64,000 nt of DNA. Source: Diplosphaera chodatii (lineage: Eukaryota > Chlorophyta > Trebouxiophyceae > Prasiolales > Stichococcaceae). Under the pieces are notes generated by a model that was not told the origin of the DNA, ran no database searches, and worked only from the letters and a program-made list of their open reading frames with translations. Shown in pieces: positions 38,201-50,445 of this stretch. How positions within the stretch are numbered: the stretch's first letter is position 1; each line of letters begins with the position of its first letter. Both the position numbers and the translations under genes were made by a program. The stretch covers positions 1,674,001-1,738,000 of the forward strand of contig JAALGY010000054.1 of assembly GCA_032358165.1 (NCBI GenBank). The letters are read 5' to 3'.

Positions 38201-41200
38201 GCCGCCGCTCCGGCAGCCGCCTGCGTCACTCCTCCGCCTCCGACCTGCCGCTGGCGCCCATCGCCGAAGGTCTGTCGCAGTCGTCCCACTGTGCACAAGC
38301 ACACGCAGTTGAAGGCAGCAGCAGCAGCCTGAAGCCAAGAGCGCAAAGGGCACTGCACGTGGATGCCTCGCATGATTGTGCTGAACGGATGACTTGACAG
38401 AGTATGCAACGCGAAGCGCAGCACGACGGATGCGACAAAAGCTTGACATGCAGAACATGGCGCAGACGGCACGCCTGATGCCACCTCGGCGCCGGCGCCG
38501 GGGCGGCGGTCGCTGAGCCTCCGGCCGCCGACGCCCGCAGCGCGCAGGTCCACAACCCCAGCCGCCGTCAGGCCGGCGGCGCTGGGTGCTCCAGCCTCGG
38601 CAGGCGCACCGGACCTCGCCGCCGGCACACCTGCCAGCCTGCTGCGCCTCGCCACTACCAGGTGCGCAGCTCACGTTGTCAACTGTGGGGCTGTACGTCC
38701 ACCAAGCTGGGGGACCCAACTTCAGGAAGTCCCTGCCGCGTGCGTGCGCCATTCAGCTTGACATGCACAGCGCTTCTGCCTGATGGATTGCGGCCCTGCC
38801 TAGGTCCACTGGGGGCAGGCCGTCCGGCAGTCGCGCTGCCGCCAACAGCGCCCTGGCAACACCCACCTCCACTCCCAACACAGGTAGATGTTCAGGTGTT
38901 GGCGGCACAGGCATGTGCACACAGATGTTGGTCCTGCAAGACTTCCTGCCATTGGCAACGACATGTGACAGCTGTGCTGCGTGCTCTGCAGGCCAGCCAG
39001 GCGCTGGTGCTGGGGAGCCCGATGCTGGTGCGCTGGCAGCACGGCTGCAGGAAGTCGCGGCGGCGCAGGGCGAATTGACCGTCGAGCTGCCGGCCGACTT
39101 CTTTTCCAGCCCGCAGGTGTGATCTCCTCACAGTCTTGGCAAACTGTGCGCATTCATGGGTGTGCTGTGTTGCCTGAACATCCAGCCTCTGCAGCGCTAA
39201 TGCATTAATGACCTGAGGAGATTAAAGCTGTGCATTGAATGGGTGCAGGTGGACCTGACGATGCGCGCGGCACCAGGCTCCTGTGGCGCAACAGCGCTGG
39301 CCAGCCCTGCGCCCGCTGGTCGGCCCCAAAACAAGCCCCAAGCTAAGCAGGTGATCCTGGAGGTCACCACAACCCCTCGAACGATGCTCCCGTGGATGAC
39401 GCACTCGGCTCAAACCCGAGTTGTCAGCGTGTGTGCTGGTCACAAGCATTGCAGGCAGCATCCTCAACAAGCATCACGTCCACTCGCTTCTCACGACACG
39501 CTGCCAGTACCTGGCACCGAGGACTGATGCGCCACACCAGGCACTCAGAAAGTATCTCGGCGTGTGCAGGAGTCGGCGATCTTCCATGTTGTTGCCGACG
39601 GTGCGCAGCCGGGGTGTACTGCGGCCGCCAGCCCCTCGCGCCTCACCGTGCACGTGCCGCTCGCAGCGCTGCCCAGCCCCATGGCTTCACACGTCACGCT
39701 GCGCATCCCCAAGGCGTGTTCCTTCCCCTCAAAGCCCCATGCGGCTGGCCCAGCAGCCACTGACTGCTGACGCTGACACTGACGCCCTGCTCTGGCAGGG
39801 TGCTGCAGTCATACATGGCATCTGCTCACTTGGTCGCATTTGTGATGTGGCGCAGGAGGCCCTGGAGGAGGCGGGCCGAGCCGGCGATGCGCAGGCGGCG
39901 GCTGCAAAGCTGACGGTCGCAGTGGCACAGGTGTGGTTGATGGTAGATTTTGGCATGAGGGCTACGATGGCACCCCACATACAGACCCAGTTCATGTCCC
40001 TCTGATCTGGGCGGTGCAGAAGGCTATTGGCACAGTGCTGAGCCTGCTGAGATGTGCTGTGGCTGCCCTGCAGGCGCTGGGCGCCGTCCCGGCGGGTGGG
40101 TCGCCGGCGGCACGGCTGCTGCGGGGCGTCGGGGCTCGGGCAGAGAAGCGGGTTGCCGACGCCACAGTGTCAGCCCGCCTGGCTGCCACGCGGGTGGGTG
40201 CAGAGTGCCTGCTCACGAAGGCTGCCAGTGAAGCTGCTGAACACTGCACACTGACGGTCAGAATTCTACCGAATCGCTTTTGCAGTGTGCGCAAGGCCTC
40301 AGCATTGCAGCGTTTGGGAGCTGTGATGCATGGTGCGCAGGCCCAGAAGATGGCAGCGGCGGCTGCAACGACGGAGCGGCGCGCGGCCAAGCTGCAGCGC
40401 CAGAACGCAACGCTCACCAAGCTGCTGGCGCGAGAGCATGGTCAGTTCACACAGCACTCGGACGTTCTGCACCTACATCCTGCTTTCTGCAGATCTTGAT
40501 GGATGTGGGACAGCCGTCAATCAAGCCTGATAGCAACTGATCATGCCTGCCAGCGGTGGAGATCATGCACAGATATGATGCCAGAGACATTTGCACCATG
40601 TCCTGCTCGTCACCGTGTAGGCAAGCGTGTTGAGGCCGAGGCTGCGTTGGCAACGCTCGCGGCAACAATCACGGATGGGGATCTGGGGACAGAAGTGCCA
40701 GTACGGTCACCGCCGGCCGTTGCTGCGCGCACCGGCACTCCCGCTGCCGAGGAGAACGCAACTGCCTGCATCTCAAAGGTGTATCAGCATGCGCAAAAGT
40801 GTGCACTGGTGTCTCGTGTACACAGGTTTGCTTACACGAGTCTGGTCGGGCACATGGTGGCGAGCATGCCTATTCAGTACAGCGGTCCTGTGGACCTCCC
40901 TCCTTTAGTGGGAATCTTGATTCACGTTCTAGTTCGCGCTTCAGGTGCAGGCTGGGCGGACGCCCGTGCAGCGGGAGCGGCAGATTGCCCGCATCGCCGC
41001 TGCGTCTGCTCCCACACCCGTGCTGCCGCGCTGGCCCTTCCTCAGCCCCCGTGTCGCTGCACCTGCCGGCAGGTGCAGCATCATCTGCATATCCTTCGTA
41101 CCTGGCACATATCGATGTCATCTTCAAAACGTTCATCAGGGCCAAGCGTCATCCACTACATACCTGCATGGCTGTAAAAGCATCTTGAGGGGGCTGTATG

Positions 41201-42971
41201 TTGACTCAGCAACAACCACAGCGCTCATTCCTGCCTGCAGGCGGCGCTCGCGGGTCCCGCAGCCGGCGGAGGAGGTGCCGCAGTGGCTGTTCTGCGGCGA
41301 GGCGCTGGCGGACGCTGAGCTGGCGCAGGTGGCGCAGGACATCGACGGTGCGGTTTTCGTCTGAGGCGTGTTGTGCAGTGCTTGACGTTCTAGTGATTTG
41401 TGGGTGGAGCTGATGCACCTTGATATGCCCAGCATAGCAGGTTGTGTCCAGTTGCCACCTCAGCATGCACACAGACCTTGAGATACACCCTACACCTGGT
41501 TGCACATCGAGTCCATCTCTGTGTCGGCTGTGTTGCGGTCACCATGGCATTGGTGCGGCACGCTGGCTCGTCTGCCAGGCTTTGTCTGGCGACGTGGGGA
41601 TGCGATATCTCTGACGAGTGCCCCTGCCCGCTGCAGAGACGGCGGAGGTTGTGGCTGAGGCGCTGGGCTGCGCGGCCGAAGACGCCGAGCCATTGGCGCC
41701 CCCGGATTCCCCTGCTGCAGCTGACGCCGAGCAGCCGGCGGGTGCCAGTGCCCCTGCTGCGCCAACGCCACGCATCACGGTGGAGGTGGCCGAGCCCCAG
41801 GCGCAGGCTGCTATGGAGGTGGAGCCGCCAGCTCCGGCAGCCGCGCCGGGTTTAGCTGTGGAGGTAGCGGCTGCGCCTGCACAGACGGCGGAGGACACCT
41901 GCCGAGTGTGCGGCAAGGACGCCGGCAAGAAGGTGCTGCTGCATTTGATGCTCTTGACATTAGTTCCGTCAAGAGTGAATTGATGGGCGTACCAATGAAG
42001 CAAGTCATCAGTCTCCTGTGGCCGGCAAGAGACACCTACATCATGCTGCCCGGACCCCTGTGTGAAACTGTGCTTATGCATCTCGATATGCAAGGTTGCT
42101 CGCACCGCAGGTGATGCTGCTGTGCGACGGCTGCGATGCACCGACGCACCTGGCGTGCACGCAGCCCCGGCTGCGGCGCGTCCCCAAGGGCGACTGGTTC
42201 TGCGCCGCCTGCACCGCCGCCCGTGACGGCGCAGCTGCTGGGTACGGCTCTGGGCCGGGCCCCCGAACACCGCATCCGCGTCTGACATATAGCAACACGT
42301 TTCAGGTCCTGAAGGTCTTGTTGCTGATGTTGCTGGCACCTGTTTCACACACATGCCAGCGCTGCCTGCAGACCGCCGCCCACTGCGGGGGAGCCTGTAG
42401 CAGCCCCAGCCGCCACAGAGGCGCCTGCCGTCTCGAGTCCTGGCAAGCGCGGCGCAGACAGGGCGGCAGAGGTGGTGACAGCAGCGGCAGAGCCCGCGAC
42501 GAAGCGCCCCCGCAGGTGCCCGCCGGCTGCAGCATGCTTTGGGATGTGTCATCTGCTCCGTTGCATTTCGCTGTTCTTGTGGATGGCGACCTTCTGCAAC
42601 GTCGCATGCAGCAGTTCACGGCTCTTTTGCCACACCCAATGCCAGTGGGTGCAGGGCGGCGTCACAGGAGCAGGAGGCGGCACCCGTGGCTGAGCCGCCG
42701 CGGCGTGCAGCCCGCAAGTCTGTGGCGCCTGCAGCTGCCGCTGCTGCCTCAAGGTATGTCAAACTTGTTCGTCCCCCTTCCAGCATTTGCTTGCATGCTG
42801 CAGGCGCAGCTTGCCAGTGTTGCCCCTGGTCCTGCATGATTGTTTACCCACTTGGGACAGTCTCTTGTTGGTATCTGAGCACACTGCACACCTGGCAGGT
42901 CCAAGAGGCAAACAACAGTGGCGGCGCCAGCTGAGCCACCAGCCAGGCGCGCGACACGCTCTCGGAAGTGA
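35277..42971 (+). CDS. FHA-domain and PHD-finger protein with RVxF-like motifs
   Basis: Twenty-six exons join with every phase consistent to give about 1232 residues. Residues about 1-115 are an FHA phosphothreonine-binding domain: SLTVIGRDQKCDIRIVNREV, SRKHVQLEV, the VNGEPAP turn and GDQIEVHLEGRSRLLVFE. The layout resembles the FHA of Ki-67 and other chromosome-associated proteins. A long basic Ser/Pro/Ala-rich region follows, with KTVRF and RDVTF (PP1-docking pattern) near residues 430-460, and a short coiled coil (ERRAAKLQRQNATLTKLLARE). A C-terminal PHD finger (41890-42215) has the full C4HC3 set: CRVCGKDAGKK, LLCDGCDAPTHLAC, DWFCAAC. The tail is basic (RRATRSRK). The intron after 39713 needs a GC donor. 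A stop at 41362-41364 would end a shorter protein without the PHD; the phase-1 donor at 41348 and acceptor at 41636 argue for one gene. Confidence 0.8.
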
Positions 42972-43339
42972 TGCGACATGAATATGTCAACCGAGCTTAC
43001 TTCCGCTGAGGCCCTAATGCACAAGTGAGGCATCGGCGGGTACAAGATGCAGAGAGAGATGGATGGCTGTGGGGCTCAGCTGCTGGGTTGTACCTCCGAC
43101 AGGGCAGCATAGCACATGGGGCCCTTCATGGCATACAGTGCGGCACTAAGCAATTGCCATGCGCGGGGTGTTGACATCAGGCTCCCCTGCACCAGTTGCT
43201 CCTGATGTTGGTCGTGCACTTGAGGAGGTGTCTGCTCAGATTGATGCCGTGCTGAAACATGCACATCAAGCAATACGTTGATGCGGATGCCCATCAGAGC
43301 AGCCAGTAAGTGTACCGCCAACCGTCAAGGTGACAGCTC

Positions 43340-43344
43340 TGTAA
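43340..43344 (+). terminator. Putative TGTAA poly(A) signal
   Basis: TGTAA about 370 bases past the stop codon of the FHA-PHD gene. Confidence 0.4.
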
Positions 43345-43402
43345 ACCAAATCCGCAGCAGCACCACCGCATGCGACACACGCTGACGACTTGCAAGCAAT
43401 CA

Positions 43403-43407
43403 TTACA
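43403..43407 (-). terminator. Putative TGTAA poly(A) signal
   Basis: Minus-strand TGTAA about 60 bases past the SDR-A stop codon. Confidence 0.4.
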
Positions 43408-43467
43408 ACCATCACAAGCTAGTCCTGTCCTTGCTGAGGACCGTTGCAGAAAGCTTTAGGCTACCTC

Positions 43468-45626
43468 TCAGTCCAGGGGCTGCACAGGCTCTGTCGGCCT
43501 CAGGGTGATATCCGAAGGCGTGCATGACTGCCCCGTCTTCACCGCCAGCATGACTGCAGCCGCCACGTCCTGCACCACGAAATCAGGAATATTAGCCCAG
43601 TAACATGCGCGATCTGCATATGTCAAGCAGTGTTAGCGCAAACGGACTGATCTCGGGAGTCCATGCTTGCCTCTGGCTGGATCATCATGTCGGTCCTCAT
43701 CCCCTTGGGCGGCATGTCGGTGTTGACCATCCCTGCAAGGCACATGCTCTCTGAATCTTTAGGGGCTTCCACATGCCGAGCTGGCAAAGCCATATCGCTG
43801 CCTGACGAGGGCTACGAAAAACGGCTCTTTGGCCTACCATATACTGTACGCGTGCAGACGTAGGCAAGGATCTTAGCTGACGTCAGCAACGGTCAGCAAG
43901 CTGATGACTAATGTTCGGCTCAGCGGAATGGCGCATTCTGAGCAGCAACAAGTGCCACAGGGCATAGCAACGCTCTAGAACTATCTTGTGACACCATTTA
44001 CGTCCTTGTTGAAGCGTTCAGGGCCAAGCACGCGCTGCTGGGCGCAGATTGTCAGCTGCGATCCCTTGAGATCAGCATGTCTGACTGCACCCGACAGCCG
44101 TGCAAACTTGTTCGGGACTGCCGTGCGGCCGTGCAGCCGTGTTCACAAGCCGCATACGTGTTCACGCGTGCAGCGTGCAAGGGGATTTTGGCCTCAACAA
44201 GCGGGAACTCAACTGAAGCGCACTGCCCGCACCTGGGTTGACGCAGACGACCTTGATGCCGTACTGACGCAGCGCCTGGTAACTGCTCAAGCTCCAACCT
44301 CTAAGACCATACTTCGTGGCCGAGTCTGCAGCTCACACAGAAGTTAGGGCCAACAATTGTCAGCTGGCAAACGCAACATGTGTTGCATATTGGCAGGCTG
44401 CTCGACTGCACATTACACTCACAGGCGCAGGCGGTCGTCATCGGCTCCACAGCAGCGACTGAGCCCATGTTGATGATGATGCCCTGCAGCAAAGACACAC
44501 ATCACTGCATCAGACCATATACACCTGTGCATGCTCAATGGCTAGACTTTGCCCCGCACCTTCTTCTTGTCTTTCATGCCGGGCGCTACCAGCCTGTGCC
44601 GGAGCAGTGAAGTGTTATCAGCTAGCCCATCCCAGGTTCCAAAGGTCTGATGAAGCACACAGACTTCAATGTCAGTGCATGCCAGCCACGAGCGGAGCGG
44701 TGCGGACCGTGTGAGGTGCATTGGTGCGTGCAGGTTCAGGTGGAGCATCTTCTCCCACTCCCGCGGATCGCCTGCAGCACGCAAGTCATGGCTCGCTGGC
44801 TCGCTGGCGATCCAGTGGGGCCATCTCAACGTTCATCTGAACATGCGAGTCGAGCTGCCAACAGATGGCTTCCAGCAGCCTGCCCTCGATGCAATGTGAC
44901 CAGCCGATGCCACACCTTCCAGCGGCGTGCCCCGCACGCCCATGCCCGCGTTGTTGACCAGCACGTCTACGGTGGTGTGCTTCGCCAGCAGCTGGGAGAT
45001 GAGCTCCTCGCGGCCATCGATGTCCGTGAGGTCCGCCGCGTGCGTCTCCACCTCCGGCGCACCGGCGGCCTTGCACTTGTCCGCCGTCTGCAGCATGCAG
45101 CAGGGTGCATCGGCAGTGTGACAGCTTGACTGTGCACAGCATGTCACGGCCAAGGATCGACTTCAGTTCTCTGCGGCAGTGTGCATCTTTCGGCAGAAAA
45201 CACCACGCACCTCCTTGAGCTGGTCCTCCGAGCGGGCCACGAGCGCCAGGGTGGCGCCCTCCTGCCGGCACAAGGCTTGGTGCTTCGTCTATCAGGTTCC
45301 CATACTTCCCAGCAATGGCAGGTCTGGCGGGATGACATGCTGGCAGGACACTTGACACAAGGCCACCCGCTGCCTCACCTTTGCAAACTCAAGGGCGATG
45401 GCAGCCCCTATCCCCCTGCCGCCACCTGCTCAGACAGTGGCACATGTCGCCTCGCCATCTGGCAGACAGCACAGGCAGCACGGGCCGCATGGTGCGGCCG
45501 GAGTCTGCCAAGGTGACAGCAGCCAGGTTACAATCTCTCACAGACGTTAGCCACACCGGCCTGCACATCATCAGAGCCAAGCTCACCTGTGACGACGCAC
45601 AGCTTGTCCGACAGCAGTTTGGCCAT
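43468..45626 (-). CDS. Short-chain dehydrogenase/reductase, copy A
   Basis: This is a classical NAD(P)-dependent oxidoreductase of unknown substrate. Ten exons join in phase: 45626-45587, 45425-45379, 45261-45211, 45087-44916, 44771-44708, 44593-44560, 44483-44423, 44325-44233, 43732-43671 and 43569-43468, for 241 residues, a typical single-domain SDR. The cofactor motif is VVTGGGRGIGAAIALEF (TGxxxGxG), the structural NNAG is in VLVNNAGMG, the catalytic Ser is in INMGSVAAVEP, and the active site is YSATKYG followed by CVNPG. The C-terminus ends SCTPSDITLRPTEP. The intron between 43670 and 43570 uses a GC donor. It is paralogous to copies B and C; DNA similarity to copy B extends over exon pieces near 44240 and 44430. 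No transit peptide is obvious. Confidence 0.93.
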
Positions 45627-46269
45627 CTGCACTTCAGCCCCACATGTGCTGAGTACTACTGCACACAGCCATCTTTCTCGCGGCAGACAGAGGTATATGT
45701 CCATGTGCACAGGGTCAAATCAGCATACTTGTTGTGCCGTCAGAGAGCCGCGCCCATCAGATCCAGCTTGCAATGCATGCACCTGCGAAATGCATTCTCA
45801 CCGTGCTGCAGCTGATGGTTCCCCTGCTGGATCCACGCGCTGTCAAGGCACACCGCAGCGGAAGGCTAGTCGGCTTTGCGATTAGGGGGCCTGTAGCCTT
45901 GAGGCCGGCAAACATGGTGTGACAGCATGTTGCGTCCGGCGGGCCGTCACGAAACCCTGGTGCCCCGACTGGCGCGCAAGCAGCCAGGTGGCACCTACCC
46001 AAGTCGGTGGCGCCGATCGCTTCAGCGCCCTCATCGACGCCCCGGCGCATGCGCAATGCAATCTGTGTGTTTTGTAAGTGTCTCCCACCGCACTTGCAGA
46101 ACCTGGGCAACCTTGGACGGCTGACAGGGCTGGCTGCCCGATAATGAGCTTCAGTGAAGATGCATGCCTGCCGACTCAGCACCCCGCTGCGCGAATACAA
46201 CACCACTTGCAGGTTTTGTTGTCGTATTTCAATTAGCTGCAGCCTGGCGCACGGCAGGGCCATTAAAGC
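45627..46269. promoter_or_regulatory. Divergent intergenic region, SDR-A / DUF2306-like gene
   Basis: These 643 bases separate two divergent start codons. I see no exon or recognisable element. Confidence 0.4.
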
Positions 46270-48047
46270 ATGATGATGAGCACTCTGCGGGATCGTGGTG
46301 TGCTGGTGCCCGGCAGCATGGCGCAGGACGTCGCCATCGTGTGCATCGCTACTGCCGCGGGGTCCCTGGTATACCTGCGGCTATGCAAGAACCGCAAAGT
46401 CACAAGTGAGATGCTCATGCTGTGTTTTCGGTCCACTAACATTGCTGCACGCCTCCAGGGGCACCACTTTGCACAGGACCTACATCACCATGGTTGGCGG
46501 CTGGAATGCAACTTGACACATTGCGAGATTCAGCGGCGTCGATACTGTCGGCTTCTATATCTTGATGCAGCCACGTCTGCACAGGTTGGGTGGATCCCGT
46601 GTTGCTGACGAGCGGCACGGCCATCCTCGGGTATGCCGTGCGGTTCCTGCTGTACGGTGTGCGGTGGGGCGTGAACAGCACCTTCGCCATGGCGGACCCG
46701 GCGCTGAGCCGGCTGGTTCCCAGCTCGCAGTGGACGACGTGCGCGGGCGCAGACCCCGCGGCCTGCAACCTCCGCGGCCAGTACGCACAGCAGCAGGCAG
46801 GGCCTCGCCCGAGCATGCACGCTGGCTGCTTCTGGAGTTCTGTACTCTCTCCCCTTCGGTGTCAACTGCTGCTACCACGCTGATCACCAGCTTATATTAG
46901 TATCAAAGTAAGCGCTGCCCAACGCTGCGCACAGCTGAGTACCTCCCATCATGTGCGGGCAGTTGTGGTTTTGGCGCTGCAGGGGCTCAAGATGGGGGGA
47001 GACGCCGTTGAGCTGCTGCCGCGCCGCCACTTCGCACCCATGGTGCACTACTTCCCCTACTTCGCGGACCGGCTGCCCGGCACGATGATGCTGCACCTGG
47101 CGTTCATCGCCACCGCCGGAGTGCTGTGGCCCCTCCAGGTGCCTGCCGCAGTGCATAGGGACCGCAGCTGTATAAGTGTCAAACTAATATAGAATGCGAT
47201 GGCGTGTGCGATAACCAGTACTGGATGCTGTGCGGTGCTTGTGGAGGCTGACATGACGGCTGCTGCATTGCTTTACGCAGATCTGGCACAGCTTCCGCTC
47301 GGAGGACTACAGGCGCCACCGCATCATCGGGCGCCTGGTGGTGCTGAACATGGCAGGCGCTCTGATCAGTGCCTCGGCCTTCACCCTCGAGCACTTGCGC
47401 TCCGACAGCCTCGCTGAAAAGGTGAATAATGCTGCGGTGCAAGGCTTGCTCCGCTACAAGCGCCGTCTGAGCACCCATGCGGACAGGGCTGAAGGCTACT
47501 CGGCATATGCGACAGCCTCATCGGGCAGCATCCGACACCTTAGCAGGTGTTATGACTCGGTCCTGCTGCTGTGCAGGTTTCGGGCGCGGGGTTTGCAGCG
47601 CTAATTGCGGCTGCGGGCTACAACCTGGCTGCGGGCTATGCGGCGGCAAAGCGGCGGGACATCGCGATGCACCAGCGCTGCATGGTCCGCATGGTGGGCC
47701 TGGCCTACGGCGTGTTGCCCTTCAAGCACATCTTGGTCGTGCTGTCCTCCTTCCTGCTGCCGGGGCACTGGGCCTACGCCGCTGGCGTGTGGCTGTCCTC
47801 TCCTGTAGGTGCGCTAGCGCACATCTTTGGGACAGTCCAACGTTGTGAGGCCAGACATCCACATAGCCCAGAAGTCACAATTGGACTTGTGCTGCTGCGT
47901 GTCAAGCATGCCGTCGGTCTCATGATGGTAGGTACTGACGGCCAATTGGGGCATGCAGGAATGCTGGTGACGGAGGCTGCACTGCTGCGGGGGCTGCCGA
48001 AGAGTGACCAGCAGCGTGACCGCACTGGCGCTGCCAAGCAGCAGTAA
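46270..48047 (+). CDS. DUF2306-like multi-pass membrane protein
   Basis: About seven hydrophobic helices are visible, for example IVCIATAAGSLVYL, LTSGTAILGYAVRFLLYGV, MMLHLAFIATAGVLW, VVLNMAGALISASAF and FAALIAAAGYNLAAGYAAA. Between them lie YRRHRIIGR and MHQRCMVR, which match the HR..GR and H+R.M.R motifs of the DUF2306 (PF10067) predicted membrane family; the histidines suggest possible metal or heme binding, which is inference. Start 46270 is an ATG run. The long exon around 46980-47138 (GLKMGGDAVELLPRR...) and the following joins are good. The second small exon, near 46458, and the join into the exon near 46580 are uncertain, and the donor at 46797 appears to be GC. The end is the open-frame stop at 48045-48047, but an intron donor at about 47807 could remove the last part. 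Function unknown. Confidence 0.7.
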
Positions 48048-48178
48048 ACAGAACGTCCATACATGATGACCAGTTGCGGATGAACACAAGATGCTACATA
48101 CAAGATGCTAAGAAAGCGAAGCAACGGTCTGAACTACATTGCCTGCCTTGCATTGCCGATGTGCAAACTACATAAGAA

Positions 48179-48183
48179 TTACA
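48179..48183 (-). terminator. Putative TGTAA poly(A) signal
   Basis: Minus-strand TGTAA about 90 bases past the SDR-B stop codon, in the short convergent gap to the DUF2306-like gene. Confidence 0.4.
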
Positions 48184-48272
48184 CGCATCCTGCCTAGTAG
48201 TCGGTCGTGTTTGCTGGTCCTTGTTTTGTCCACACAATCTTGCCATCTTGCATCTAGCTTGACAATTGAAGT

Positions 48273-50445
48273 TCACGAGGAAGCCGGCTCTGTAGGGCGC
48301 AGCGTAAGGTCCACTGGTGTGCATGACTGCGCCAGAAGGGGGGATGGAAGTCATTGCCGTGGGCACCCATCGAACTTGCCATGAGCAGTGCAATCTGCTT
48401 AGCATACCTGGTGTGTCTTGACGGCCAGCATCACAGCTGCTGCAATGTCTTCAGGCTGCAGCATTGCAGGTAGGTTTGTGGCATTGGCGGGGCAGGCACC
48501 TCGGACAACAGCATGCATGTGCACTGAAAGCATCTGCTGCACATCGTAATGTGCTCAGAGTGCATTCACCTGGATCATTTTCTCTGGGTTGCCCATACCC
48601 TCTGTCATCTTGGTGCGGACCAAGCCTGCATGCACAGACAGCAGTGGTCGACAACCTGCGCAACCCAGAATCGCAGTGCGGTCTATCCCATTATGCACTC
48701 GAGGACCTGCATACGCACCAGGATTGATACAGACGACCTTGATGCCGTACTCACGCAGCGCCTGGTAGCAACTGTGTAGATCAATACCAAGAGTTCAGTG
48801 ACAACATATCGATATTCACACTCATGTCTCCGCTAATGCACTGCTATTGTAAAGCACAACAAATTCAAGGTCCGCTGCTGCTGGGCATTGGCCTCTTTGC
48901 CTTTGCGAGAAGCCACGAACGCCGAACTTGCTAGCGGAATCTGCAAAGCCAGGCAATCCTCCTCAACTGTATCACTGTGCTAGCTGTCCGCACAAATCAG
49001 CCACCGACAACCTCTTGAAAAAAATTCAGCGCATGGCGGTAGCCCACAGGCGCAGGCGGTCTTCATGGGTTCCACGCCAGCCACAGATGCGATGTTCACG
49101 ATCACGCGCAGACCCTGCAGCTCAGCATGGCAGTCACATCCAATGTCTTCCCGTTATGCTCGACAATGGTAATGTCAAGCAACATGCGTGCATAACCTGT
49201 GAGGTCGGATGGCCAGCAATGTGATTGCCCCAGGCAGACAGTTGCGGTGCTTGAGTCACAGCAGTGTAGCACCTGCTTCTGCTCGACCATGTTGGGCGCA
49301 ACAAGCCTGTGAAACATCAACGCAACGCTTTGATCGGTTGCTGAGCCAGGAACGCGTGCTTGCAACACCATGTGATGAGGCAATGCCACTCCTATTGCTT
49401 GAGGTACGGCCAGGACCCACCGTGTTAGATGCATTGGGCAGTGTAGGTTCAGGTCCAGCATCTGCACGCGTAACAAAGCCTGGCCTTCAGGCCCATCTCC
49501 CGCAGTTGCATACAATCTGGTATCATTGTCAACTCACACCGCTCGTCGAGTGAGTGCTTGGACACGTGTCTGACCTTGTTCCACTCTGCAATATCGCCTG
49601 GAGTGTGTAACATACCAGTGAGGGCAGGGATGGTGCCATATAATGCGCAAGATGCAGCTCTGCTACCTGCAGTGCACGCAGCATGCCTCCACCGGACACA
49701 TCACTGCGCACCCTCCAAGGGTGTTTGACCGGACTTGGGCATCATGCCTGCAGTATCAGCCATCAAGTTGTCAGCACTTTCGGTCTACAAGCAGTGGAAC
49801 CACTCAACACCTTGAGCTTGCCTGTGACATAGCTTCGTCGGCCAACATACCGGCGGCATTGACCAGGATGTCGACAGAACTGTGCTCGGCCAGGAGGCCC
49901 GATACCAGGTTATCTCGGGACTGCACGCTGGTCAAGTCTGCTGCATGTGTCTCCACATGAGGTGCGCCATCTGCGTTGCACTTGTCAGCAGTCTGCGTCC
50001 ATGGACAGGCACACTGGAAGGCCTATCACAGGTGTCGTAATGTCAACACACTTCACCTTTCTAAGGCTCGGTCACCACCCAGGTGCACCCTCAGCGCGCA
50101 TTCGTGAAATATCATGCGTTGCTGGGATGCATACAGATTAGCAGCTCAAAGTCTGGATGTCAGGAAGTGGCCTGCCCTTAGCGGCCTACCTCTTTGAGCT
50201 GCTGCTCTGTGCGCGCCACAAGTGCAAGGGACGCGCCCTCCTGCAGCAACAGCCGGAGGTGCACGGCTGGCAACCCCAGCACGTTGCATGTGCAGCTCGC
50301 AGCTGTGCATATATGCTACAGAAGTAGGGTGCAATCGTGACAACGAATTCCACACCTTCGCCAGTTCCCGAGCAATGGCGGCGCCAATGCCCCTGCCACC
50401 TCCTGTAACCAGTGCAAACTTATCGGCAAGAAGTGTGCCTGGCAT
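48273..50445 (-). CDS. Short-chain dehydrogenase/reductase, copy B
   Basis: Paralogue of copy A, about 13 exons. Exon 1 (50445-50356) encodes the start through ALVTGGGRGIGAAIARELAK without the intron that splits this motif in copy A. Later exons give EGASLALVARTEQQLKE, TADKCNADGAPHVETHAADL, DILVNAAG (NAAG in place of NNAG), GMMPKSGQTPLEG, GDIAEWNK, MLDLNLHCPMHLTR, LVAPNMVEQKQ, VNIASVAGVEP (catalytic Ser), YSASKFGVRGFSQ (Tyr and Lys present), SCYQALREYGIKVVCINPG, GLVRTKMTEGMGNPEKMIQ, PEDIAAAVMLAVKT and SCTPVDLTLRPTEPASS. An intron splits GDIAEWNK from MLDLN, absent in copy A. The intron after the YSASK exon uses a GC donor at 48900. All catalytic residues are present, so it is probably active. 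Confidence 0.88.

Larger units (their letters stand above)
42972..43467. other. Convergent intergenic region, FHA-PHD / SDR-A
   Basis: This gap should hold two facing 3' UTRs. TGTAA on the plus strand at 43340 and on the minus strand at 43403 fit the two transcripts. I see no exon. Confidence 0.5.

Noticed and set aside
41543..41640. An ATG at 41543 as the start of a separate PHD-finger gene
   Set aside because: It is in a different frame from the PHD exon and no donor joins it well, whereas the FHA gene joins in phase.
43985..44030. An extra SDR-A exon (RVLGPERFNKD)
   Set aside because: In the required phase it hits a stop; the flanking exons join directly in phase 1.
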